Assembly (NCBI GenBank): GCA_041690495.1
Contig: JAWLHE010000011.1
Span: forward strand, 62,001 to 126,000
Source of the DNA: DATAAP01 sp041690495
GTDB lineage: Bacteria; Pseudomonadota; Alphaproteobacteria; CACIAM-22H2
DNA length: 64,000 nucleotides
Direction of reading: 5' to 3'
Part shown: piece after piece, positions 6,453 through 14,648 of the stretch
Layout of the letters: each line of letters opens with the position of its first letter
Position numbering within the stretch: the stretch's first letter is position 1
Notes under the pieces: model-generated
What the model was told of the DNA's origin: nothing
Database searches by the model: none
What the model saw: the letters and a program-made list of their open reading frames with translations, nothing else
Translations under genes and position numbers: made by a program

Positions 6453-8216
6453 TCAGCGCTGCGCGAGGCACTCGAACACGTCGCCCTCGGCCGGCTGGCC
6501 GAGGATGTGGCGGCGATGCCAGAGCGCGTAGAACAGCAGGGTCCATGCGGCGAAGCCGGCATGCTTGCGCTGATCGCGGAACAACTTCGCGACCGCGGCC
6601 TGGTCGGCAATCTCGGCAACGCCGGGCTGGGCCGCGACGAGAGGTCCGAGCCGCGCCCCTTCTGCATGGATCCATTCGGCGACCGGCACGGTGAAGCCGC
6701 GCTTGGCCGCGAACGCGCCGGCGCCGGGCTGTGCCTGATCGAGCCAGCGCCGCAAGAGCCATTTGCCCTTCTGGTCGCGGATCTTCAGGCGATCCGGAAG
6801 GCGGAAGGCGATCTGCGCAACGGCCGGGTCGAGGAACGGCGTGCGGCCCTCGACGCTGTGCGCCATCAGGCAGCGATCGAGCTTGGTCAGCAGATCGTTG
6901 GGCAGCCAGTCGGCACAGTCGACTGCCTGGGCGACCTGCAGCCGCGTGCGCGCGCCGAGACGCTCCGTGGCCTCGGCCGCAGCGATGCCATCGCGCCAGC
7001 CAACCGTATTCGCACGCAGCACGCCAAGACCGTCGAAAATTCCCTTGCGCCGCATCGCGCGCCCGCCGAGCCACCACGGCCGCATGATGCTGCGGTAGCG
7101 GCCATAGCCGGCAAAGAGCTCGTCGCCGCCCTCGCCCGACAGAACGACCTTGAGCCCCGCCTCGCGCGCGCTTGCCGCCAGCTTGAACGTCGGCACGCAG
7201 GCATAGTCCGCCGCGGGGTCGTCCATGGCCGATGCGACTTGCGGCAGCAGCGACCAGAAATCCCTGGCGCGCACCTCGACCTCGACATGTTCGGCGCCGA
7301 AGGCGCGCGCGGCGGCCTCCGCCGCGCCGCGCTCGTCATGCGCGCCGGAATCCGGGAAATACGCGGTCAGGGCGACGACCGGCCGCGCATTGAGCCGCGC
7401 CATCATCGCCAGCAGCACAGAGGAATCGATGCCGCCGGACAGGAACATGCCGTACGGAACGTCGGAGCGCTGGTGCATCTCGATGCTGTCGACCAGCGCC
7501 TTCTCCAGACGCTCGAGCGCCTCGACCTCGTCCCAGTCGCCCGACCCATCCACAGGCAGGGCGGCGCGGCGGTTGCGTTCGACGATCTTGCCGTCGATCG
7601 CGACGATCGTCTCGCCCGGCAGCACGCGCTTGATACCGGGATAGACGGTGTCGCGGCGCGTCGTGAACTGCAGCTCGAGCAGCTCGGCCTGCGGACCGGG
7701 GTCGATCGCGGCGGACGCAAACCCGGCCTTGATCAGCGCCTGCGCCTCGGACGCGAAGGCGATTCCGGACTCGCCTTCGACGTAATAGAGCGGCTTGATG
7801 CCGAAAGGATCGCGCGCCAGCACGAGCTGGCCGGCTTTGGGATCGTGCACCGCGAGCGCGTACATGCCGCGCAGCCTTTCGACGAACGCGGCGCCGAGAC
7901 GGCGATACAGATAGAGCGGCGGCTCGCAGTCGGAGTTGGTGACGAAGTTGACGCCGTGCAGCTCCTTGCGCAGCTCCAGATAATTGTAGATTTCGCCGTT
8001 GGCGACGAGGGCCGCCCCGCCCGGCTCGAACAGCGGCTGGTCGCCAGTCTCCAGATCGATGATCGCGAGGCGATTGTGGACGAAGCCGACATTGCCGACG
8101 ACGTAGTGACGCCGACCGTCCGGCCCGCGGTGGCTCAATGCATCGGCCATGGCCGCGAGCATGACCGGGTCCGGCCCGTCGCGGCGCGTCGTCATCACTC
8201 CGGCTATGCCGCACAT
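6453..8216 (-). CDS. asnB: Glutamine-dependent asparagine synthase / AsnB-type amidotransferase
   Basis: A 587-residue class II amidotransferase. The N-terminal nucleophile is intact (MCGIAG, Cys2), with LSHRGPDG, NRLAIIDL and VANGEIYN building the glutaminase site (residues 1-200). The C-terminal synthetase domain has the PP-loop SGGIDSS near residue 265, LSGEGGDELFAGY near residue 360 and SVEGRTPFLD. All catalytic parts appear present. The family makes asparagine from aspartate, glutamine and ATP, but relatives in polysaccharide loci amidate uronic-acid sugars. Here the gene follows a glycosyltransferase by 5 bases and ends a run of glycan genes, so a glycan role is at least as likely as amino-acid synthesis. 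Confidence 0.9.
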   Translation of the reverse strand: MCGIAGVMTTRRDGPDPVMLAAMADALSHRGPDGRRHYVVGNVGFVHNRLAIIDLETGDQPLFEPGGAALVANGEIYNYLELRKELHGVNFVTNSDCEPPLYLYRRLGAAFVERLRGMYALAVHDPKAGQLVLARDPFGIKPLYYVEGESGIAFASEAQALIKAGFASAAIDPGPQAELLELQFTTRRDTVYPGIKRVLPGETIVAIDGKIVERNRRAALPVDGSGDWDEVEALERLEKALVDSIEMHQRSDVPYGMFLSGGIDSSVLLAMMARLNARPVVALTAYFPDSGAHDERGAAEAAARAFGAEHVEVEVRARDFWSLLPQVASAMDDPAADYACVPTFKLAASAREAGLKVVLSGEGGDELFAGYGRYRSIMRPWWLGGRAMRRKGIFDGLGVLRANTVGWRDGIAAAEATERLGARTRLQVAQAVDCADWLPNDLLTKLDRCLMAHSVEGRTPFLDPAVAQIAFRLPDRLKIRDQKGKWLLRRWLDQAQPGAGAFAAKRGFTVPVAEWIHAEGARLGPLVAAQPGVAEIADQAAVAKLFRDQRKHAGFAAWTLLFYALWHRRHILGQPAEGDVFECLAQR

Positions 8217-8221
8217 GTGGG

Positions 8222-9262
8222 TCAGGCAATCCGTTTGAAAAAGTCGAGATAGTCCCGGACCACCGCGGCCTCGGTGAACCCGCTCTCATACGCTGCGCGG
8301 CCCCCCGCCGCAAGCTGAGCGGCAAGCGCCGGATCGCGCGCGACGCGCGCGATCGCCGCGGCGAGCGCACCGGCGTCCTCGACCGGCGTCAGCAGCCCGC
8401 TGGTCCCGTGCGCGATCAGCGCCGCCGGCCCGTCGCTCGCCGCGGCGACGACCGGGCGCGCCTGCGCCCATGCCTCGATCACGACGTTGCCGAGCGGCTC
8501 ATGGCGCGACGGGCAAACCAGCATGTCGGCGGATGCGAGCAGCGCCGCGATGTCTTCGCGCCAGCCGAGAAAGCGCACGCGCCCCTCGATGCCGAGGCGC
8601 CGCGCCTGTGCGGCAAGGGACTCGCGCAGCTCGCCCTCGCCTGCCAGCCAGAACCAGACGCGATCAAGCTTCGCCACCGCGTCGAGGGCCACATCGAACC
8701 CCTTGTTGGGATGCAGGCGGCCGAGCCCGAGCACGACGGTCGCGTCGCGCGGCGTGTCGAACGCCGCGCGATCGAGCGGCTGCGCGGGCGCAGCGTCGAC
8801 GAAGTTCGGCAGGTAATGGACGCGGTCGGCGGGCCAGCCGCCCGCTCTCGCGTAATCGACGATCGCCCGAGTGTTGCCGACCAGATGATCGCAGCGGCGA
8901 TAGTATTTCAGGTCATAATAGCCGCCGAGCCGAGCCGCGTGCGTGTAGCCGCCGGCGAGGACGCGTGGTGGCATCAGCCGGGTCGCACGGCTCATCCAGC
9001 TCAGCACGATTCGCGGCCGGAATTCGCGCGATATGCGGGCAAGCGCAAGCGGCGTGGCGATGTCGAGCGGACCGCCGAACGGCAGCTCGACGGGGTCGAT
9101 GCCCGCCGCGCGCAGCTTCGCGGCACGCGCGGCATCGCGACGGATGACCACGCGCTGGCTCAGGCCCGCGCGATGCAGGGCAATGACGAGCCGCGTGAAG
9201 AATGCCTCGGCGCCGCCGTGCGGCGCGCCAGCCATTGCCTGGAGGACGCGCAGGCCCGTCAC
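8222..9262 (-). CDS. Glycosyltransferase family 4 (group 1)
   Basis: The 346-residue protein begins at a GTG (9262) overlapping the TGA of the upstream gene as GTGA. It has the two Rossmann-like halves of GT-B enzymes: LQAMAGAPHGGAEAFFTRL (acceptor side, residues 5-25) and, in the donor half, VVLGLGRLHPNKGFDVALDA near residue 185, then CPSRHEPLGNVVIEAWAQAR near residue 270, the EX7E-type motif with PLGNVVIEAW. Such enzymes transfer a sugar from a nucleotide donor to lipopolysaccharide core, O-antigen or capsule on the cytoplasmic face. It is the fourth gene of the glycosyltransferase operon. Sugar specificity cannot be predicted. Confidence 0.9.
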   Translation of the reverse strand: MTGLRVLQAMAGAPHGGAEAFFTRLVIALHRAGLSQRVVIRRDAARAAKLRAAGIDPVELPFGGPLDIATPLALARISREFRPRIVLSWMSRATRLMPPRVLAGGYTHAARLGGYYDLKYYRRCDHLVGNTRAIVDYARAGGWPADRVHYLPNFVDAAPAQPLDRAAFDTPRDATVVLGLGRLHPNKGFDVALDAVAKLDRVWFWLAGEGELRESLAAQARRLGIEGRVRFLGWREDIAALLASADMLVCPSRHEPLGNVVIEAWAQARPVVAAASDGPAALIAHGTSGLLTPVEDAGALAAAIARVARDPALAAQLAAGGRAAYESGFTEAAVVRDYLDFFKRIA

Positions 9263-10260
9263 TTGCGCAGGTCTTCGAAATCGGCGGCGACGTCGTCCCA
9301 TCCGCGCGCGCGGTTGTAACGCACGGCGCCTTCGCCGAGCTCGCGCCACAGCGCATCCTCGGTCAGGACGCGGATGGCGGCGCCGACGAAGGCGGAACGG
9401 TCGCCGGCAGGCACGACGAAGCCCGTCTCGCGATCGACCACGCGCTCCCGCATGCAGGCAACGTCCGTGACGATCGCGGGGACGCCCATCGCCTGCGCTT
9501 CCGCCGCACCCATGCAGAACATGTCGTCCCTGTCCCCGCCGTAGAGAAACAGCCGCGACTGCCGCAGCTCCTCGACGCGATCGTCGATGCCCACCGGAGG
9601 CCGCAGGACGACGCCGTGCTCAGCGAGGCCCCGCGCCTTCCTCGCGCCGGAAGCCCTCTCATCGGCGAAGACGTAGAGCCGCGCCTTCGGCACCGCCGGC
9701 CGGATCTGCCCGACCCAGAGATCGAGCACCCGGTCTAGCGAGCGCGTAGAAGCGGCGCTGTAGATGGCAAAGGGAGGCGGCGGCCGCCGCGCGGGTGGCG
9801 CGGTCCGGAACGCCGCCGCGGTTGCAGGCGGAATGATGGCGCGCGGACCGCCCGGCGCAAAGCCGGGATAGGTCGCCGCATGATAAACGCCGCGAAACAC
9901 CATTACCGGCCGACGCCGCGCGTATGCAGTGAGCCGGCCCCAGTGCAGGGGTGAGAGAATGGCGCTCCGCTCGAGCCAGATCGCGGTGCGGTACGCCTTC
10001 CGCACGTGCCTGAGCAGCCGATGACTGCGATTGACGATATAGAGATCGGCGCTGTCCGGCAGCGCCGCGAGCGGCCCCCATCCGACTCCGTTGCGCACGA
10101 AGCTGCGGCGGCCGCGGCCATGCGCCGCCACCTTGTGGCCGCGCGACGCCAGAGCCTCGGCCAGGCTGATGAAAGCGGTCCCGCCCTCGTCCCGCGCGAT
10201 CCCGCCGTCGGGGTCGCCTTCGAACGCGATCGCTGCATCGGCCATGACGATCTGAACCAT
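9259..10260 (-). CDS. Glycosyltransferase (group 1-like), paralogue of the 11264-12295 gene
   Basis: A 333-residue protein from the ATG at 10260, five bases after the GT9 stop. The N-terminus MVQIVMADAAIAFEGDP is followed by GGTAFISLAEALASRGHKV, which resembles the acceptor domain of group 1 transferases. The donor half has IYSAASTRSLDRVLDLWVGQ, GVVLRPPVG and the catalytic-type AAEAQAMGVPAIVTDVACM near residue 265. The segment LDLWVGQIRPAVPKARLYVF closely mirrors LGLWVREIRPAVPDAQLFVY in the first gene of the operon, so the two are paralogues. Its stop overlaps the next gene by four bases. It probably adds a sugar during surface glycan assembly. Confidence 0.8.
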   Translation of the reverse strand: MVQIVMADAAIAFEGDPDGGIARDEGGTAFISLAEALASRGHKVAAHGRGRRSFVRNGVGWGPLAALPDSADLYIVNRSHRLLRHVRKAYRTAIWLERSAILSPLHWGRLTAYARRRPVMVFRGVYHAATYPGFAPGGPRAIIPPATAAAFRTAPPARRPPPPFAIYSAASTRSLDRVLDLWVGQIRPAVPKARLYVFADERASGARKARGLAEHGVVLRPPVGIDDRVEELRQSRLFLYGGDRDDMFCMGAAEAQAMGVPAIVTDVACMRERVVDRETGFVVPAGDRSAFVGAAIRVLTEDALWRELGEGAVRYNRARGWDDVAADFEDLRK

Positions 10261-10265
10261 CGCCC

Positions 10266-11267
10266 TCACCCGAGCGGCCGTGCCGGCAGCAGGCTTGCCT
10301 CCGGAAGCCGCGCGAGCAGTTTTCGCGCGGCCTGCTCGACAAAGTCGACTGTCAGTCCGTCCATGAGCCGCCAGCCGAGCGGCCCCTGGATCGGCGTGTC
10401 GGTCACGGTCGCCGCCGACTCTGCCGTGCGTACCGCGACGGCCTTCGGCGCCCATGGCGCGGGCATCTCGCCGACGCGCGGGCCGAACAGGCCCGGCGTC
10501 GGCCCGAACAGACCGACCGCCGGCGTGCCGCACGCGACCGCGAGATAGAGCGGCCCCGAGTCATTGCCGACAAACAGGGTCGAGCGCCTGAGCGCGGCGC
10601 ACACGCCGGTGAGCGACAGGTGTCCGACCAGGTCGATGGTGCGATCCGGCGGCAACGCCGCGAGCAGCGGCGCCACGATCGCGCGCTCATTCCCGGCCGC
10701 GATCACGGCGATACGCGCGCCGTGCAGGATGCCGGGCTGTGCCGTCAGGCGTCGCGCCAGCTCGGCGAAGCGCGCCGCGGGCCACAGCTTCGGCGGCCAG
10801 TTGCCGGTCGGGCCGAGCGCCAGCACCGGCGAGCCGGCCGGCACCAGCCGCCGCGCCGCCGCCTCATCCGCGGCCGACGTCCACATGACAGGGGCGGGCA
10901 GTTCGGCCAGCCCCAAGGTCGCGGCCAGCGCCTGGGTGCGGTGGCTGACCTGCCACCGCGGCCGGAAGACGCAGCGCCGCCGTGCGCGCAGGAACCAGGC
11001 GAGCGCCGAGCCGCGCAGATCGACGATCACCTCCCAGGAGGTGCCGGCGAACATGCGCCACAGCTCGATCCAGTGGCCGACGGCGCGGCGCTTGCGTATC
11101 TCGATCACGCGGTCGAGATTCGGCACGGCATGGAAGAGCGGCGCGGCCGCGGGCCCGCTGACGATGGTTACGCGCCCCTCGGGATACTGCTTCAGGAGAT
11201 GATCGAGGAGGCCGGTCGCGATCGCCGCATCGCCGACATAGGTCGGGCCGATGAACAGCAGCCTCAC
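10266..11267 (-). CDS. Glycosyltransferase family 9, heptosyltransferase-like
   Basis: A 333-residue protein starting at a GTG (11267) that overlaps the previous stop as GTGA. It matches ADP-heptose:LPS heptosyltransferases (GT9, WaaC/WaaF/RfaQ-like): VRLLFIGPTYVGDAAIATGL at the start, YPEGRVTIVSGPAAAPLF, VIVDLRGSALAWFLRA, ALGPTGNWPPKLWPAARFAE at the donor site, FVGNDSGPLYLAVACGTPAV near residue 240 (the GNDSGP motif) and GLFGPT. In the family these transfer L-glycero-D-manno-heptose to the inner core; whether heptose is the sugar here is not certain. It lies between two related glycosyltransferases, which points to LPS-core or a related polysaccharide. Confidence 0.9.
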   Translation of the reverse strand: MRLLFIGPTYVGDAAIATGLLDHLLKQYPEGRVTIVSGPAAAPLFHAVPNLDRVIEIRKRRAVGHWIELWRMFAGTSWEVIVDLRGSALAWFLRARRRCVFRPRWQVSHRTQALAATLGLAELPAPVMWTSAADEAAARRLVPAGSPVLALGPTGNWPPKLWPAARFAELARRLTAQPGILHGARIAVIAAGNERAIVAPLLAALPPDRTIDLVGHLSLTGVCAALRRSTLFVGNDSGPLYLAVACGTPAVGLFGPTPGLFGPRVGEMPAPWAPKAVAVRTAESAATVTDTPIQGPLGWRLMDGLTVDFVEQAARKLLARLPEASLLPARPLG

Positions 11268-12295
11268 GCACAAACCTCTTCGAACTCGGCCGCAGCGATC
11301 GCCCAGGTCCGGCCGCGGCGGAGCAGGCGCGCATTGGCGCTCATGCGCTCGAAGGTCGAGCGGTCGGTCAGCAGATCGATGGCCGCCGCGGCGAAATTCG
11401 CGTCGGCCGCGGCGATCTTGCCGGTCTGACCGTCGACGATGCGCGCGAGCACCGCCGGGCTTTGTGCGAGCGCGACACCCGGCAGGCCCGTCGCCTGACT
11501 CTCCGCCAGGGTGGAGGCGAGCGTCTCGCCCGGCTGGCCGGGATAGAGATGCGCGCGGGCGGCACGATAGCCGTCGGCCATCTGCGGGTCCGGTTGCGGC
11601 CGCAGGATCGTCACGCCGTGCTCGCGGGCGGCAATCGCCTGGGCAAGGACCGGTTTCACCCCGGCCGGCACGTCGGCCCCGAGCTCGCCCTTGTTCAGCA
11701 GCGCCGAATAGACGAAGAGCTGCGCGTCCGGCACCGCGGGGCGAATCTCCCTGACCCACAGACCGAGCAGCCAGTCGAGGCGCGCCAGCGGATGCGCGGT
11801 CGAGACCGCGCGTGGCGGATCGACCGGCATCATCGGATCGTCCTCGAGATACGAAGCGGCGATGCCCGGCTCGACGACATGGACCGGCAAATGCTGGGGG
11901 TTGGCCCAGCGCTCCTTCTGCGTCGCGGTGAAGAAGACGAGCCGCGGCTGGTGACGGACCAGCAGCGCCTGCATCGCCGGCGGCGTCAGCTCCTCGGGTG
12001 CGGCGGCGGTCCACAGGAGCCTGCGGCGCGCCTCCGGAACGAAGTCAAGCAGCTGCGGGTGGCGGAATGCGACGAGAACATCGGTCGCGGCGGGCCGCTC
12101 GCCGTCCCACGGATGCCAGGCCGCGCCATCGACCGTGACGTGAAAGGTGCAACGGTTGAAGACGTGCACCTCGTGGCCGCGCATCGCCAATGCGGTCGGC
12201 AGCTGTGCAAACGCCTTCTCGGCGCCGCCAAGCGGCTGGCTCGTGGGGCTGTAGCCATCGAACGGAAACGAGTCGTCGACAAAGGTGATATGCAT
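11264..12295 (-). CDS. Glycosyltransferase (group 1-like), first gene of the glycan operon
   Basis: A 343-residue protein from the ATG at 12295. MHITFVDDSFPFDGYSPTS and QPLGGAEKAFAQLPTALAMR mark the acceptor domain with the GGAE glycine motif; EVHVFNRCTFHVTVDGAAW follows. The donor half has REIRPAVPDAQLFVYSALL, HGVTILRPQPDPQMADGY and TLAESQATGLPGVALAQSP, an E-rich site equivalent to the EX7E motif. No other gene precedes it on this strand within 128 bases of the divergent ygfZ, so this is probably the promoter-proximal gene of the cluster ending at pyrC/GNAT. It is a paralogue of the third gene. Confidence 0.85.
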   Translation of the reverse strand: MHITFVDDSFPFDGYSPTSQPLGGAEKAFAQLPTALAMRGHEVHVFNRCTFHVTVDGAAWHPWDGERPAATDVLVAFRHPQLLDFVPEARRRLLWTAAAPEELTPPAMQALLVRHQPRLVFFTATQKERWANPQHLPVHVVEPGIAASYLEDDPMMPVDPPRAVSTAHPLARLDWLLGLWVREIRPAVPDAQLFVYSALLNKGELGADVPAGVKPVLAQAIAAREHGVTILRPQPDPQMADGYRAARAHLYPGQPGETLASTLAESQATGLPGVALAQSPAVLARIVDGQTGKIAAADANFAAAAIDLLTDRSTFERMSANARLLRRGRTWAIAAAEFEEVCA

Positions 12296-12423
12296 ATGCG
12301 CGGGAGTTATAGGGGGCCGAAGGGGCGGATGCCAAGGCGCACGGCCCTTGCCAAGCCCGCCGAGGGACCCTACCTGTGTGCGATGGGAGGGTGGAAAATG
12401 CTTTCGAAAGCCGGGATTTACCC

Positions 12424-13314
12424 ATGACCGACAGGGGCTTTGTCCGGCTCGGGCAGCGCGGGGTACTGACGGTGGCAGGCGCGGACCGCCAGACCTTCCT
12501 GCAGGGGCTGATTTCGAACGACATCAACAAGGTCGATGGCGCGCGCGCCATCTATTCCGGCTTCCTTACAGCGCAAGGCCGTTTCCTGCACGACTTCTTC
12601 ATCGCCGCAATCGGCGAGACCTTCCATATCGATTGCGAGCGCGACCGGCTCGACGACCTGCGGCGGCGCCTTAGCCTGTACAAGCTGCGCTCGAAGGTCG
12701 AGCTCGCCCACGCAGACTCGATGGCGGTCGTTGCGCTGATCGGGCCAGGCACGATCGGCACGCTCGGACTCGGCGAGCAGGCGGGCAGCGCCAAGCCGTA
12801 CGCGGGCGGCGTGATCTATGTCGACCCGCGGCTCGTCGGCCTGGGCGTCCGCGCCATGATCCCGCAGGACCGCATCGCGGCGCTCGAGCAGGCCGGCTTC
12901 CGGCCGCTCGCCTTCGAGGACTACGACCGGCTGCGACTTTCGCTCGGGGTCCCCGACGGCAGCCGCGACCTGCCGGTCGAGAAGGCGCTGCTGCTCGAGA
13001 ACGGCTTCGACGAGCTCAACGGGGTCGACTGGGAGAAGGGCTGCTATGTCGGACAGGAACTGACCGCGCGCATGAAATACCGCGCGCTGATACGCAAGCG
13101 GCTGATGCCGGTGCGGATCGACGGGCCGGCGCCGCAGCCCGGCACGACCATCATGCTGGATGGCCAGGAAGCGGGCGAAATGCGCTCGGCCCAGGGCTCG
13201 CTCGGGCTTGCCCTGCTGCGTCTCGAGGTCGTGGAACAGGCCGACAAGGACGGCCGCCCCCTGATCGCCGGCGAGTCGCGCGTGACCCCTGTCAAACCGG
13301 CCTGGGCCGCGTAG
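12424..13314 (+). CDS. ygfZ: Folate-binding protein YgfZ / iron-sulfur cluster assembly factor
   Basis: The 296-residue protein starts at the ATG at 12424, giving MTDRGFVRLGQRGVLTVAG; an upstream ATG at 12376 adds unrelated residues. It has the T-protein (GcvT)-like fold with ADRQTFLQGLISNDI, the diagnostic motif KGCYVGQELTARMKY near residue 215 (K-G-C-Y-x-G-Q-E) and a C-terminal beta domain. YgfZ/IBA57/CAF17 proteins use tetrahydrofolate and the conserved cysteine to help assemble or repair [4Fe-4S] enzymes. It is divergent from the glycosyltransferase operon and convergent with the copper chaperone gene. Confidence 0.93.
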   Translation: MTDRGFVRLGQRGVLTVAGADRQTFLQGLISNDINKVDGARAIYSGFLTAQGRFLHDFFIAAIGETFHIDCERDRLDDLRRRLSLYKLRSKVELAHADSMAVVALIGPGTIGTLGLGEQAGSAKPYAGGVIYVDPRLVGLGVRAMIPQDRIAALEQAGFRPLAFEDYDRLRLSLGVPDGSRDLPVEKALLLENGFDELNGVDWEKGCYVGQELTARMKYRALIRKRLMPVRIDGPAPQPGTTIMLDGQEAGEMRSAQGSLGLALLRLEVVEQADKDGRPLIAGESRVTPVKPAWAA

Positions 13315-13363
13315 GCTGGCAGTTCATCCACGCCGCTCCTGAGGGCGACCCACACTTGCCCTG

Positions 13364-13387
13364 CCTTCTCCCGCATGCGGGAGAAGG
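13364..13387. repeat. Perfect 24-base palindrome between convergent genes
   Basis: A perfect inverted repeat with CCTTCTCCCGCA / TGCGGGAGAAGG arms, lying between the stops of ygfZ and the copper chaperone. It lacks a T-tract on either strand, so it is not a standard intrinsic terminator. The flanking bases (GAGGGCG.. and ..GATGAGGG) resemble the larger repeat at 43357-43515, so it is probably a member of that dispersed family. Confidence 0.6.
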
Positions 13388-13428
13388 CGAAGGATGAGGG
13401 TTGCGAAGCCCGCGTCCTTTCAAGAACT

Positions 13429-13896
13429 CTACTGCTTATGGCCGCCATGGCCGTGCGCGGCGCCCTGGCGGACGGTGACCGTCACCTGCTGCTCGCCGGC
13501 CTTCTCGAAGCGCAGAGTCAGGGGAAATTGCTGACCCACCTTGAGCGGATCGCGTACGTCGAACAGCATCACGTGCAGCCCGCCCGGCGCGAACGCCACC
13601 GCGTCGCCCGGCTTGAGGTCGATCGCGGGCACCTCGCGCATGCGCAGCACGTCGCCGTCGCGCACCGTCGTGTGCAGTTCGGCCTTGCCCGCGGCCGGCG
13701 TCGACGCGGCGACGAGGCGGTCCGGCTCCGTGCCGCGGTTCGTCAGCATGATATAGGCGGCACTGTTGCGCGACTGGCCGATCGACGGCCGCGCCCATGC
13801 ATCGGCGATCTCGATTTTGGCGCCCTGCGCCAGGGCGGGCGCGGCCTGGGCGCCCAGGGCAACGATGGCAGCGACGGCAAGTGCGATCTTCTTCAT
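13429..13896 (-). CDS. Periplasmic copper chaperone PCu(A)C
   Basis: A 155-residue protein with a signal peptide (residues 1-23, ending APALAQ) and one PCu(A)C domain. The Cu(I) site follows the family pattern H(M)x10Mx21HxM: ELHTTVRDGDVLRMREV supplies the first His and Met, and FAPGGLHVMLFD the last His and Met. The tail is histidine-rich (AAHGHGGHKQ) and may bind extra metal. Such proteins deliver copper to cytochrome oxidase CuA/CuB sites, often with Sco1. No oxidase or Sco gene lies nearby. It is monocistronic here, convergent with ygfZ. Confidence 0.92.
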   Translation of the reverse strand: MKKIALAVAAIVALGAQAAPALAQGAKIEIADAWARPSIGQSRNSAAYIMLTNRGTEPDRLVAASTPAAGKAELHTTVRDGDVLRMREVPAIDLKPGDAVAFAPGGLHVMLFDVRDPLKVGQQFPLTLRFEKAGEQQVTVTVRQGAAHGHGGHKQ

Positions 13897-14101
13897 GGCT
13901 CGGTTCCGCTTCTATGTCCGACAGTGGTCTTAACGCGGACGCCGTCCACCCGCCATGCGACCCAAGCGCGCAACGACCGCCTCTCGGACGCGCCGCCCCC
14001 GGCCCCTGCGTCAAGGCGGTAATTCACCGCACGCCTTGGCGCCGCGATCCGATGGATGCGAGGCACGCGCGCCGGCACGACGCCTGTAACGGTCGACCGC
14101 A

Positions 14102-14521
14102 TTACAGGTTCGCGCGAATCCGCTCCGCCAGCGCGGCGAGTGCGGCCTTGTCGCCCGGTTTGGGGTGCCAGTTCATCATCAGATTGTCGTCCTTCGCACG
14201 CGGCACGATGTGCATGTGGAAGTGAAAGACCGACTGCGCCGCGCCCGGGCCGTTCGCCTGCAGCAGATTGATGCCGTGCGGCGACAGCGTCTTGTCGATC
14301 GCGGCAGCGACGCGCCGGACCGTCGCCATCACCTTGCAGAGATCGGCATCGTCGCAGGCGATCAGGTTCGGCGCATGGTTCTTCGGGATCACCAGCGCGT
14401 GGCCGGGATTGGCCGGGTTGATGTCGAGGAAGCACAACGTGTCCGCATCCTCGTACAGCTTGAAGCTCGGGATCTGCCCCGCGATGATCTTGCAGAATAC
14501 GCAGTTCGGATCGGCAGCCAT
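14102..14521 (-). CDS. HIT family protein (HinT-like nucleotide hydrolase)
   Basis: The 139-residue protein starts at the ATG at 14521, which has GGAGGG five bases upstream; the GTG two codons earlier overlaps that site. It holds CVFCKIIAGQIPSFKLYEDA at the N-terminus (HinT-type, with a possible zinc-like Cys pair), PANPGHALVIPKNHAPNL in the middle and the histidine triad FHFHMHIVPR near residue 102. HIT proteins hydrolyse nucleoside phosphoramidates or dinucleotides. It reads in the same direction as ppdK, 127 bases downstream of it, and is separated from it by a GC hairpin. Confidence 0.92.
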   Translation of the reverse strand: MAADPNCVFCKIIAGQIPSFKLYEDADTLCFLDINPANPGHALVIPKNHAPNLIACDDADLCKVMATVRRVAAAIDKTLSPHGINLLQANGPGAAQSVFHFHMHIVPRAKDDNLMMNWHPKPGDKAALAALAERIRANL

Positions 14522-14648
14522 CGTCACCCTCCCTTTGCAGCCTCATTGCCGGGCAGGTCTTCGGCCCTCCTCAGGGGCTGAGGAGCCTACCATCCCGGCT
14601 CCGTTCCTGGGGAGCCGCGCGGCGCGGCCCCCAGCCCGACGACGCGAG

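Noticed and set aside
10266..12014. A 582-codon reading of the heptosyltransferase
   Set aside because: The first 249 codons overlap the upstream glycosyltransferase in another frame and are not protein-like; the GTGA junction at 11267 is the better start.
14567..14585. A CTCCTCA/TGAGGAG hairpin between HIT and ppdK genes
   Set aside because: The stem is good but neither strand has a T-tract, so I did not call it a terminator.
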